Of a stretch of 7,289 bases of DNA, positions 1 through 6,893 are shown in pieces. Made by a program: the position numbers and the translations under genes. This DNA is from Methylococcaceae bacterium (GTDB lineage Bacteria; Pseudomonadota; Gammaproteobacteria; Methylococcales; Methylococcaceae): assembly GCA_012026715.1 (NCBI GenBank), contig VEPB01000206.1:1-7289 (forward strand), in the 5' to 3' direction. The number at the start of each line of letters is the position of its first letter. Within the stretch, counting starts at the first letter, position 1. The notes beneath the pieces are model-generated. The model did not search any database, was not told the DNA's origin, and worked only from the letters and a program-made list of their open reading frames with translations.

Positions 1-129
1 GCGCCTCCTCCCCCGCCGCTACCAGCTGCGTCGGTTGCTAAGCCAGTCGCGGCGCCGGCCAAACCCCCGGCGCCGGCGGCCAAGCCGGTCGAAGCTGCAG
101 CGCCTGGAGGGCATGAGAACGCCGAGGCG
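1..129 (+). other. Ala/Pro-rich interdomain linker segment of CheA
   Basis: The first 43 visible codons encode mostly Ala, Pro, Val and Lys. They include a run of five Pro and repeated KPxxAPA-like units, in the same frame as the kinase that follows. Such segments link the phosphotransfer/response-regulator-binding part of CheA to its dimerisation domain. It is protein-level low complexity rather than a separate gene. Confidence 0.75.
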
Positions 130-1320
130 GTGCAAACCCTTAGGGTCGATGTTGACAAGATCGACAAGGTCATGGACCTGACTGGCGAAGTCGTGCTGGT
201 GCGCAACCGGTTGCTGAACATTGCTCATCGATTGGACCAGCATTATCCCGACGACGAGAACGTCCAGAGCCTCAGCGAGGCGGTGGCCTTCCTGGACCTG
301 ATCACGTCCGACATGCAACTGGGCGTGATGAAGATGCGAATGCAGCCGATCCAGAAGGTCTTCAGCAAGTTTCCGCGGTTGGTCCGGGACTTGTCAGGGC
401 AACTGGGCAAGCTGGTGGATCTCAAACTGTCCGGTGAAGACACCGAGGTGGACCGCTCGGTCATTGAAGAAATCGGCGACCCGATGGTCCACATCATCCG
501 CAATGCCATGGATCACGGTTTGGAGATGCCCCAGGACCGGCGCGCCTCGGGCAAATCGGAGCGGGGTACGATTTTCATCGGCGCTTCCCAGAAGGGTAAC
601 CAGATCGTCATCGAAGTTTCGGACGACGGTCGCGGCATCAATCTCGAGCGGGTGAAGCGCAAGGCCATCGAGCGCAAACTCATCAGCGAGGACGAGGCCG
701 CTCGCCTGAGCGAGGAAGCGGCGATCAACCTGCTGTTCCTGCCGGGCTTTTCGACCAATGACGTGGCCACCGAGATTTCCGGCCGCGGGGTCGGGATGGA
801 TGTGGTCAAGACCAATATCTCCAAGCTCAACGGCACGGTGGAGGTAACCACGAACCAGGGCAAGGGGTCGACCTTCACGATCCGAATCCCGCTGACCCTG
901 GCCATCATCCAGACCCTCATGGTGCGTGCCGGCGGCGAGCAGTATGCCATTCCGCTGGCCCCCGTCGAGGAGACCTTGATGATCACCAAGGAGCATTTGT
1001 CGGAGATCTCGGGTTCCGAGGCGCTGGGCATCCGCGGCAGGGTCTATCCCCTGTTCCGCCTGGCCGACGTGCTGGGACACCACGAGGAGGGCGAGCCGGA
1101 GTTCCGCTATGCCGTGGTGGTATCCATCGGCGACAAGCGCTTCTGTGTCTGCGTCGACGAATTGCTCGGCCAGGAGGAAGTCGTCATCAAGTCGGTGGCT
1201 GGTATCAACGTCAAGGCGTCCTACCTGCTGGGCGCCACGATTACCGGCGACGGCCGGGTGGTGTTCATCCTCGATCTGGCCGCCCTCGCGGTGGCGGGAT
1301 TGGAAACAATGGCCGCTTGA
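1..1320 (+). CDS. cheA: Chemotaxis histidine kinase CheA, C-terminal part (5' end outside window)
   Basis: The frame is open from base 1 to a TGA at 1318-1320, giving 439 visible residues. The true start and the phosphorylated-His P1 domain lie upstream of the window; the GTG at 130 is internal. Codons 1-43 are a low-complexity Ala/Pro/Lys linker. After it come the P3 dimerisation helices (about 130-430, with DLTGEVVLVRNRL), the P4 ATPase domain and the P5 CheW-like regulatory domain (about 900-1300). All kinase boxes are intact: N box HIIRNAMDHG (490-519), G1 SDDGRGI (619-639), F box FLPGFST (736-756) and G2 GRGVGMDV (781-804). CheA autophosphorylates on ATP and passes phosphate to CheY and CheB in receptor arrays at the inner membrane. 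The protein ends after P5 with no fused receiver domain. The next gene starts 78 bp downstream on the same strand, which suggests an operon. The family call is close to certain; which pathway it serves (flagellar or other) is not visible. Confidence 0.97.
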   Translation, partial: APPPPPLPAASVAKPVAAPAKPPAPAAKPVEAAAPGGHENAEAVQTLRVDVDKIDKVMDLTGEVVLVRNRLLNIAHRLDQHYPDDENVQSLSEAVAFLDLITSDMQLGVMKMRMQPIQKVFSKFPRLVRDLSGQLGKLVDLKLSGEDTEVDRSVIEEIGDPMVHIIRNAMDHGLEMPQDRRASGKSERGTIFIGASQKGNQIVIEVSDDGRGINLERVKRKAIERKLISEDEAARLSEEAAINLLFLPGFSTNDVATEISGRGVGMDVVKTNISKLNGTVEVTTNQGKGSTFTIRIPLTLAIIQTLMVRAGGEQYAIPLAPVEETLMITKEHLSEISGSEALGIRGRVYPLFRLADVLGHHEEGEPEFRYAVVVSIGDKRFCVCVDELLGQEEVVIKSVAGINVKASYLLGATITGDGRVVFILDLAALAVAGLETMAA

Positions 1321-1388
1321 GGCTGATTTGCAACGAATTGAGGTCCGGTCCTTCTTGTTTGAGAACGGCGCCGCACTGAACTGAGGAC

Positions 1389-1394
1389 GGAGGT
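1389..1394 (+). promoter_or_regulatory. Ribosome binding site of the cheW-cheZ fusion gene
   Basis: GGAGGT sits four bases before a GTG at 1399. There is an in-frame stop at 1360-1362 and no ATG, GTG or TTG between it and 1399, so this site fixes the start. The spacing is slightly short but the match to the 16S rRNA tail is strong. Confidence 0.7.
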
Positions 1395-1398
1395 CACT

Positions 1399-2604
1399 GT
1401 GCTGCAATACATCGGTTTCCATCTCCATGGAAGCGAATATGCAATCCCGATCACCAAGGTCCGGGAGATCATCAACCTTCCGGAAATTACCACGTTACCG
1501 GACTCGCCGGCCTATCTGCAGGGAGTTACCAATCTGCGTGGCAGCGTGATTCCCATCGTAAACATCAAGCGGCTCATGCAGCTGCCGGAAATCGAGCAGT
1601 CAGCCCCCAAGGTTATCGTCATTGCCAGCGGCAAGATGACGTTCGGGGTGCTGGTGGACGACATCACCGGGGTGGAAAACATCGACGACGCCAGCATCGA
1701 GTCGCCCGAGTCCATGCGGCACGGCCGGGTCGAACAGGTCGAAGGGGTGGCCAAGCTGGGCAACCGGCTGGTGGTTCTGCTGGACCCTAAAAAACTGATT
1801 CCGTTGCAGGATCAGTCCATGCTGGAAGATGTCAACGAGGATTTCACGGTGTCCTCGTCCGGGGATATCGTCGAAGTGCGGCGTACCGTGCAGACCATGG
1901 GAGGGACCGTACAGGTCAAGGAGTTCCACGACGCCAAGCAGTTCTTCGAGAAGAAGGTTTCCTCCGATTCCAACGATCCGCGCCTGCTCCTGTTCAACGA
2001 GATGATGGCCTTCATGGATGCCATCTCGGGATCCGACTACGAGCGGGCCGACAGCATCATGCAGGGCATCATCAAGGACAGCCAGGGCGACTTGTACAAG
2101 GAAGTCGGCAAGGTGACCCGCAAGCTGCACGATGCCCTCAAGTCATTCCACGATTCCATCGATCCCAAGCTTCGGGACTTGGCGACCACCGACATGCCCA
2201 ATGCCAAGGATAAGCTGGAATTCGTGATCAAGAGTACCGAGGAAGCGGCCAACAAGACCATGGGCATCGTCGAAAAGTACATCGCTTCGATGGATACCTT
2301 GAGTGGCCATATCAGCAAACTGCAGAAACCGGCCGACTCGGTCCAGTACTTGAAGGCGTTTCAGGCGGAACTGGAAGAGGACATGAACGCGGTGCTGATG
2401 ACCCAGTCGTTTCAGGATCTCACCGGCCAGACCATTAAGAAGGTCATCGCCTTGGTTTCCAACCTGGAGCGCGAACTGGTCGAACTGATCGCCACCTTCG
2501 GGGTGAAGCTCGAATCCATTACCGAAACCGAACAACAGGCCGTGGTGTCCGAGAAGGTCTCCCAGTCCGATGTGGACGATCTGCTCAAAGAATTCGGATT
2601 TTGA
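1399..2604 (+). CDS. CheW-CheZ fusion: array adaptor domain plus CheY~P phosphatase
   Basis: This 401-residue protein joins two chemotaxis proteins that are normally separate. Residues 1 to about 140 are a CheW domain: beta strands starting IGFHLHGSEYAIPI, the NLRG signature at 45-48, and GVLVDDITGV at 83-92. Residues about 141-225 form a less recognisable, partly helical connector. Residues about 225-401 match CheZ: helix LYKEVGKVTRKLHDAL (232-247), a second conserved stretch PNAKDKLEFVI (267-277), the catalytic helix QSFQDLTGQTIKKVI (336-350), and a C-terminal CheY-binding tail DVDDLLKEFGF (391-401). By alignment with E. coli CheZ, D340 and Q344 correspond to catalytic D143 and Q147, so dephosphorylation of CheY~P is expected. 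The CheW half should dock on receptors and CheA P5, holding the phosphatase in the array. The gene starts with GTG and lies between cheA and cheB. No separate cheW or cheZ is in the window. The domain calls are secure; array tethering is inferred. Confidence 0.93.
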   Translation: MLQYIGFHLHGSEYAIPITKVREIINLPEITTLPDSPAYLQGVTNLRGSVIPIVNIKRLMQLPEIEQSAPKVIVIASGKMTFGVLVDDITGVENIDDASIESPESMRHGRVEQVEGVAKLGNRLVVLLDPKKLIPLQDQSMLEDVNEDFTVSSSGDIVEVRRTVQTMGGTVQVKEFHDAKQFFEKKVSSDSNDPRLLLFNEMMAFMDAISGSDYERADSIMQGIIKDSQGDLYKEVGKVTRKLHDALKSFHDSIDPKLRDLATTDMPNAKDKLEFVIKSTEEAANKTMGIVEKYIASMDTLSGHISKLQKPADSVQYLKAFQAELEEDMNAVLMTQSFQDLTGQTIKKVIALVSNLERELVELIATFGVKLESITETEQQAVVSEKVSQSDVDDLLKEFGF

Positions 2605-2678
2605 TGAACACGCGGGCGGCCAGCGTCCTGTCTATGAGCGCCGCTCTGGGGCCTGCAACGATTGAGCGGATGCGATGA
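2604..2678 (+). CDS. Possible 24-codon coupling ORF between cheW-cheZ and cheB
   Basis: An ATG at 2604 shares its first base with the last base of the upstream TGA stop (ATGA overlap). The frame runs 24 sense codons and ends in a TGA at 2676-2678 that overlaps the cheB ATG at 2675, again as ATGA. The predicted peptide starts MNTRAASVL and ends ATIERMR; it resembles nothing I recognise. There is no convincing ribosome binding site before the ORF and only a weak one (GAGCGG, 2664-2669) before cheB. One reading is that ribosomes finishing the fusion gene reinitiate here and are carried to cheB. It could also be chance in a 70-bp gap. The frame is directly seen; the role is inferred. Confidence 0.35.
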   Translation: MNTRAASVLSMSAALGPATIERMR

Positions 2679-3721
2679 CCATTCGGGCCTTGGTGGTCGA
2701 TGACTCGGCCTTTATCCGCAATGCGGTCATCATGATGCTGGAGTCCGATCCGGAGATCAAAGTGGTCGGCAATGCCAGGAACGGCGCCGAGGCGATTGAG
2801 AAGGTCGCTCAGCTCAAGCCTGACGTGGTGACCCTGGATATCGAGATGCCCGGTATGGACGGCATGACCGCGCTGCGGACCATCATGGAGAAGACCCCGG
2901 TGCCGGTCATCATGCTGAGCTCGCTGACGACAGAGGGCGCGAGGACGACGCTGGATGCGCTGGATATTGGCGCCGTGGATTTCATACCTAAGAATTTGTC
3001 GGAATTGTCCGTCAATATCGTGACGATCAAGAAGATCCTGATCGACAAGGTGAAGGCGGTAGCGAACAAAGAAGGCGCAACCATGCAAGCTTATCGCCCG
3101 CCGCTCCCGGCGAGCTCGAAAGTCGCGATTCCGCCCCGGGTTTCCGGTGCCCGCAAGGTTTCCATCGTTGCAATCGGAACCTCGACCGGAGGACCCAAGG
3201 CGTTACAGGATATTCTGCCGCGCCTCCCGGCCAATTTCCCGGTGCCCATCGTGATTGCCCAGCATATGCCGGCCAACTTCACCAAACCCTTCGCCGATCG
3301 CCTGGATCAGCTGAGTCAGTTGAGCGTGAAGGAAGCAGAAGAAGGCGAACCGTTGAAGCCGGGGGTCGCGTACATCGCGCCTGGCCGCGGCCATACTCAG
3401 CTGGTGCGGGCGCGGAGCGGAGAAATCATGATACGCGTGTCGGTGAACGAGGACTTCATTTACCGGCCTTCGGTGGATTTTCTCATGCTTTCGGTCGCCG
3501 AACTCTATTTCGGAAAAGCGCTGGGTGTAATCTTGACGGGCATGGGGAACGACGGACTGAAAGGCTTAAGCGCCATGAAAAAGGTGGGTTGCCGCATTCT
3601 TGCCCAAGATGAAGCCAGCTGTGTGGTGTACGGCATGCCGAAGGCGGTGGTCGAAGCCGGCATCGCCGACAAGGTTCTCGGTATCGATGCCATGGCCGAC
3701 GAAATCATCAACTCCCTCTGA
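2675..3721 (+). CDS. cheB: Chemotaxis response regulator / protein-glutamate methylesterase CheB
   Basis: This 348-residue protein has the normal CheB length and two-domain layout. The receiver (residues 1 to about 120) has the acidic pair D9/D10, phospho-acceptor D55 in VVTLDIEMPG, S82 in MLSSLT and K106 in FIPKN. A linker of about 40 residues follows. The methylesterase domain (about 160-348) has catalytic S170 in GTSTGGP, H197 in AQHMP and D293 in TGMGNDG. CheB removes methyl groups from receptor glutamates and deamidates glutamines; phosphorylation by CheA relieves inhibition by the receiver. The methyltransferase partner CheR is not in the window. A stop at 2663-2665 in frame leaves the ATG at 2675 as the only sensible start. 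The upstream Shine-Dalgarno is weak, so translation may depend on coupling to the preceding reading frame. It is the last gene of the plus-strand run. Confidence 0.97.
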   Translation: MTIRALVVDDSAFIRNAVIMMLESDPEIKVVGNARNGAEAIEKVAQLKPDVVTLDIEMPGMDGMTALRTIMEKTPVPVIMLSSLTTEGARTTLDALDIGAVDFIPKNLSELSVNIVTIKKILIDKVKAVANKEGATMQAYRPPLPASSKVAIPPRVSGARKVSIVAIGTSTGGPKALQDILPRLPANFPVPIVIAQHMPANFTKPFADRLDQLSQLSVKEAEEGEPLKPGVAYIAPGRGHTQLVRARSGEIMIRVSVNEDFIYRPSVDFLMLSVAELYFGKALGVILTGMGNDGLKGLSAMKKVGCRILAQDEASCVVYGMPKAVVEAGIADKVLGIDAMADEIINSL

Positions 3722-3722
3722 T

Positions 3723-3746
3723 CTGCTGCCCGGTGCGCGGCGGCAG
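3723..3746. terminator. GC-rich hairpin between convergent cheB and phosphomannomutase genes
   Basis: Arms CTGCTGCC (3723-3730) and GGCGGCAG (3739-3746) pair over 8 bp with one G-T wobble around an 8-base loop. The hairpin fills most of the 32-bp gap between the cheB stop and the stop of the minus-strand gene. On the plus strand AAAGTTTT follows, only a poor T tract; on the minus strand there is none. A bidirectional terminator fits the location, but the missing clean U run keeps confidence low. Confidence 0.35.
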
Positions 3747-3753
3747 AAAGTTT

Positions 3754-5109
3754 TCAGGCCCCCTGCAACAACCCTCGGATTTCTTGAAACCTGGCGGACA
3801 ACAGCGCAGCGTCGGCGCGGGTTTCCACATTGAGCCGCAACAGGGGCTCGGTGTTGGAACCGCGCAGGTTGAAGCGCCAGTCGTCAAAATCCAGGCTGAC
3901 CCCGTCGGTGCGGTCGAGCTGCCCACCTTGGTCTTGGTAATGTGCCAGAACTTTGGCGATTGCCGCCGGCAGGTCGTGGACCTCGAAATTGATCTCGCCG
4001 CTGCAGGGGTAAGCCGCGATGCGCCGGTCCACCAGGTCCGCCATGGACGAACCGGTGCGGCAGATCAAGTCGGCGATCAGCAGCCAGGGAATCATGCCGC
4101 TGTCGCAGTAGGCAAAATCCCTGAAATAGTGGTGGGCGCTCATCTCGCCGCCGTAGACCGCGTTTTCCGACCGCATCCGCTCCTTGATGAAGGCGTGACC
4201 GGTTTTGGACTGTACCGGGATGCCGCCGGCCTGGCCCACCTGTTCGACAGTGTTCCAGGTCAGGCGCGGGTCGTGAATGATCTTGGCTCCGGGATGGCGT
4301 TGCAGCAATTGTTCCGCCAACAGCCCGACCAGGTAATAGCCCTCGATGAAGCGGCCACTTTGGTCGAAGAAGAAGCAGCGGTCGAAGTCTCCGTCCCAGG
4401 CCAGTCCCAGATCGGCCCCATGTCTGCGCACGGCGTCGGCGGTCGCGGCGCGATTTTCCGGCAGCAAGGGATTGGGAATGCCGTTGGGAAAGCGGCTGTC
4501 GGGTTCGTGATGGACCTTGACGAACTGGAAGGGCAGATGGGGTTCCAATGCGTCGATGACCGGCCCGGCGCAGCCATTGCCGGCATTGACCACGATCTTC
4601 AGGGGTTTCAGCGTGGCTCGGTCGATATAGCCCATCAGGTGCTCGATGTAGGCCGATTTGTCGATGTCCCGGCGGGTGGTGCCCGCCGCGTCGGTGTCGG
4701 CGAACATGCCGGATTCCGCCAAGGCCTTGCTCTCCAGCAGGCCGGAGTCGCCGCTGATGGGCCGGCTGCCTTCCCGCACCATTTTCAGTCCGTTGTAATC
4801 CATGGGGTTGTGGCTGGCGGTGACCATGATGCCGCCGTCGCTGCCACGGTGAAAGGTGTGGAAATAGATCTCCTCGGTCCCGCATAGGCCGATGTCGATC
4901 ACATCGGTTCCGGCATCGTTGAGCGCCCGGCTCAGGGCCGCGGCGAAATTGGCGCTGTCGGGACGGATGTCGTAGCCGACCACCACCTGGCGCGGCTTGA
5001 GGAATTGGGCATAGGCCCGGCCGATGCGATAGAGGATGTTTTCGTTGAGCTGATCCGGCACGCGGCCGCGGATGTCGTAGGCCTTGAAGCAGGTCAGGGG
5101 GGCGGTCAT
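3754..5109 (-). CDS. manB: Phosphomannomutase (CpsG/ManB type)
   Basis: This 451-residue alpha-D-phosphohexomutase matches the E. coli CpsG/ManB subgroup closely from its start (LTCFKAYDIRG) to its end. It interconverts mannose-6-phosphate and mannose-1-phosphate in the cytoplasm, feeding GDP-mannose for exopolysaccharide or O-antigen. The key sites are present: phosphoserine loop TASHNP with S99, Mg-binding DGDFDR (239-244), sugar-binding GEMSAHHYF (321-329), and phosphate-binding loop RGSNTEP (416-422). The GEMSAHHYFRD and CDSGMIPW stretch is typical of the CpsG type rather than the Pseudomonas AlgC type, so phosphoglucomutase activity is less likely to be major. The ATG at 5109 aligns with the family N terminus, although no strong ribosome binding site precedes it. 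No other sugar-nucleotide gene (such as manC) is adjacent. The gene converges with cheB and lies 142 bp beyond the end of rtcR on the same strand. Confidence 0.96.
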   Translation of the reverse strand: MTAPLTCFKAYDIRGRVPDQLNENILYRIGRAYAQFLKPRQVVVGYDIRPDSANFAAALSRALNDAGTDVIDIGLCGTEEIYFHTFHRGSDGGIMVTASHNPMDYNGLKMVREGSRPISGDSGLLESKALAESGMFADTDAAGTTRRDIDKSAYIEHLMGYIDRATLKPLKIVVNAGNGCAGPVIDALEPHLPFQFVKVHHEPDSRFPNGIPNPLLPENRAATADAVRRHGADLGLAWDGDFDRCFFFDQSGRFIEGYYLVGLLAEQLLQRHPGAKIIHDPRLTWNTVEQVGQAGGIPVQSKTGHAFIKERMRSENAVYGGEMSAHHYFRDFAYCDSGMIPWLLIADLICRTGSSMADLVDRRIAAYPCSGEINFEVHDLPAAIAKVLAHYQDQGGQLDRTDGVSLDFDDWRFNLRGSNTEPLLRLNVETRADAALLSARFQEIRGLLQGA

Positions 5110-5251
5110 TCGGGTGGTCTCGCGGTAGCGTGGCGGTTGAGGAAATGATTTGGGGCGAACTGGCGGCGCATTTTACCGCCATGGCGCGCGAGCGTGCTCG
5201 TCGAGTGGCAAGCCGGTTTCGCGTTGGCTGCGGGAAGGGCACGACCGGATG
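5110..5251. promoter_or_regulatory. Intergenic region between rtcR and manB with small inverted repeats; possible manB promoter
   Basis: This 142-bp gap should hold the manB promoter if manB is not read through from rtcR. Seen directly are TGGCGG (5161-5166) with CCGCCA (5176-5181) around a 9-base AT-rich loop, and CGAGC-GT-GCTCG (5189-5200), which also overlaps a second small repeat CTCG-T-CGAG (5197-5205). The AT-rich loop reads TAAAAT on the minus strand (5175-5170), a -10-like hexamer about 60 bp before the manB start. I found no acceptable -35 at 16-19 bp spacing. No clear terminator for rtcR is visible. Promoter and operator roles are only suggestions. Confidence 0.25.
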
Positions 5252-6865
5252 TTAAGTCTTTGGCCTCGAAGCGTTGATTCGTCCCCAGTCCAGTCCGAAC
5301 CGGGCCAGGTACTTGCGTAGGCGGTCAGCGTCGTTATTACTGGACCGGTTGGCCAATGACGCGGCGAACAGCCGGCGTCCGGCCTCCGACAAGGTCCTCG
5401 ATTCACGGCAGATGCGAACCACCGATTCCAATTGCAACCGGTCGAACAAATCCAGTCCGCTCAACTCCGCCTCCGTCAGCAGTCCATCCAAGGTGCATTC
5501 GGTCGTCGTGGGTTCCGGCTGCCACAGGGTGCCTAATCGGCTGATTTCGGCGTTTACCAAATCGTCATCGATGCGGCCGCCGTCCGCCAGAGTGGCCATG
5601 CGCAGCAGCGAAGCACTGAGATCGCGGAAGTTGCCGCTCCAGCGCGCCGCTGGGGATGTCGCGAAGCCGAGGTAGCGGCGACGGGCTTCCTTGTTGAAAC
5701 GCACCATTCGCCCCAATTCGGTGGAGTGCTGCGCCAGCAGATAGTCGAGATTGGGCTCGATGTCTTCGGGGCGTCGGGTCAGGCTCGGCAGCTCGTAGGT
5801 CCACAGGTTGATGCGGGCGAACAGGTCTTCCCGAAAGCGTCCCGCCGCCACGTCGCGCCGAAGATCCCGGTGCGTGCCGGCGATGAGCTGGAAATGGCTT
5901 TCCACCTCCCGGTCACCGCCCACCGGAAAAAATTTCTTTTCCTCGATGGCCTTGAGCAGCATGGCCTGCTCGTCAGCCCCCAGTTCACCGATTTCGTCCA
6001 GGAACAGCAGCCCCCGGTCGGCGCTCCGCAACAGCCCGCCACGCTCCGCGACCGCCCCGGTGAAGGCGCCCTTGGTGTGGCCAAACAGTGCCGATGCCGC
6101 GCCGTCACCCCGCAGGGTTGCACAGTTCACTTCCACAAAGGGGCCTTCCAATTGGCGGCGTGCCTTCTTTAATTCGTAAACGCGCTTTGCCAGGAAGGAT
6201 TTGCCGGCTCCGGTGGGGCCCATCAGCAGTATGGGCGCACGGGAACGCACAGCCACCGTTTCGATCTCGGTGATGACTCGGTTGAAGTGATCGTTGCGGG
6301 TGGCGATGCCGGATTTCAGCAGCGCGATGGCGTCGGCCTGTTCGCGGGCGAAGCGGCGGGCGATGGGGTCGTATTTCGAAAGATCCAGGTCGATGAGCAC
6401 GTAGTCGCCGACTTCTCCGGTCTTTTGCCGTCTGGGCGGTGAGGTTTGTAGCAGCAGCCCGGGCAGATAGCGGGCCTCCGCCATGAGGAACCAGCAGATC
6501 TGTACGACATGGGTGCCGGTGGTGATATGGATCCAGTAATCCTCCTTCTCGGTGTCGAAGGGGTAGCCGGTGGCGAAGTCATAGAGCGCCCCGTACACCT
6601 CGCCAAAATCCCAGGGGTCGGCCAAATCGATGGAAACCGGGTTGACCCGGGTTTCCGGCGAAACCTGGCCGATGTCGGCGACCAGTTGGTCGACGAGGGG
6701 ACGGTGGCGCGGCGCATGCAGCAGTTCCAGGCGATGGATCACCAGGTCTTCGCGTTGCGTCAGGCCCACCGTCGGCCGCCATTTTTCCCAGCGTCCCATT
6801 CCCTTGCCGGAATCCAGCTGACTGCCGACGAAGCCGATGACGACGATCTTCTTGATGGAGGTCAC
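5252..6865 (-). CDS. rtcR: RtcR, sigma-54-dependent activator of RNA repair genes (CARF + AAA+ + HTH)
   Basis: The protein has 537 residues from the GTG at 6865 and resembles E. coli RtcR along its whole length. The N-terminal ligand-sensing CARF-type domain (about 1-185) has GFVGSQLD near the start, RWEKWRPTVGL, the segment ITTGTHVVQICWF (114-126) and LIDLDLSKYDPI. The AAA+ domain (about 185-420) has Walker A GPTGAGKS (216-223), the sigma-54-contacting GAFTGA loop (266-271) and Walker B LLFLDEIGEL (286-295). A Fis-like HTH follows (about 470-530, ending DADRLRKYLARFGL). In characterised bacteria RtcR activates rtcBA (RNA ligase and RNA 3'-phosphate cyclase) when RNA damage products bind the CARF domain. 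Those targets are not in this window. A TTG at 6871 would add two residues but lies one base from the AGGAG; the GTG at 6865 has 7-base spacing and is preferred. The Cys-rich gene upstream ends 28 bp before this start. Confidence 0.95.
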   Translation of the reverse strand: MTSIKKIVVIGFVGSQLDSGKGMGRWEKWRPTVGLTQREDLVIHRLELLHAPRHRPLVDQLVADIGQVSPETRVNPVSIDLADPWDFGEVYGALYDFATGYPFDTEKEDYWIHITTGTHVVQICWFLMAEARYLPGLLLQTSPPRRQKTGEVGDYVLIDLDLSKYDPIARRFAREQADAIALLKSGIATRNDHFNRVITEIETVAVRSRAPILLMGPTGAGKSFLAKRVYELKKARRQLEGPFVEVNCATLRGDGAASALFGHTKGAFTGAVAERGGLLRSADRGLLFLDEIGELGADEQAMLLKAIEEKKFFPVGGDREVESHFQLIAGTHRDLRRDVAAGRFREDLFARINLWTYELPSLTRRPEDIEPNLDYLLAQHSTELGRMVRFNKEARRRYLGFATSPAARWSGNFRDLSASLLRMATLADGGRIDDDLVNAEISRLGTLWQPEPTTTECTLDGLLTEAELSGLDLFDRLQLESVVRICRESRTLSEAGRRLFAASLANRSSNNDADRLRKYLARFGLDWGRINASRPKT

Positions 6866-6872
6866 GGGCAAG

Positions 6873-6877
6873 CTCCT
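6873..6877 (-). promoter_or_regulatory. Ribosome binding site deciding the rtcR start
   Basis: AGGAG on the minus strand lies seven bases before GTG (6865) but only one base before the alternative TTG (6871). This favours the GTG, giving an N terminus MTSIKKIVVIGFVG that better matches the length of E. coli RtcR. Confidence 0.65.
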
Positions 6878-6893
6878 GATGGAGGCATGGCGG

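Noticed and set aside
130..132. GTG at 130 as the start of cheA
   Set aside because: The same frame is open to base 1 and encodes a typical Ala/Pro interdomain linker; a CheA starting here would lack the phosphotransfer domain.
1321..1398. Possible terminator or promoter in the cheA to cheW-cheZ gap
   Set aside because: I found no stem followed by a T tract and no convincing -35/-10 pair; the gap is best read as an untranslated spacer within an operon.
394..1428. A 344-codon minus-strand frame opposite cheA
   Set aside because: The sense strand carries all CheA kinase boxes; the antisense translation is His/Asp/Gln-rich with no domain signature.
3733..4887. A 384-codon open frame on the plus strand opposite manB
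   Set aside because: It is antisense to a gene with clear phosphomannomutase motifs; its Gly/Ala/Val-rich translation resembles no known fold and is a by-product of GC-rich codon use.
5206..5222. A sigma-54 promoter-like string TGGCAAG-N4-TTTC on the plus strand near rtcR
   Set aside because: The critical G of the -12 element is missing, and it points away from manB and into the 3' end of rtcR, where there is no plus-strand gene to drive.
3884..5242. A 452-codon minus-strand frame overlapping manB in another frame
   Set aside because: It is very Arg/Pro/His-rich with no recognisable motifs, whereas the shifted frame matches CpsG/ManB over its full length.
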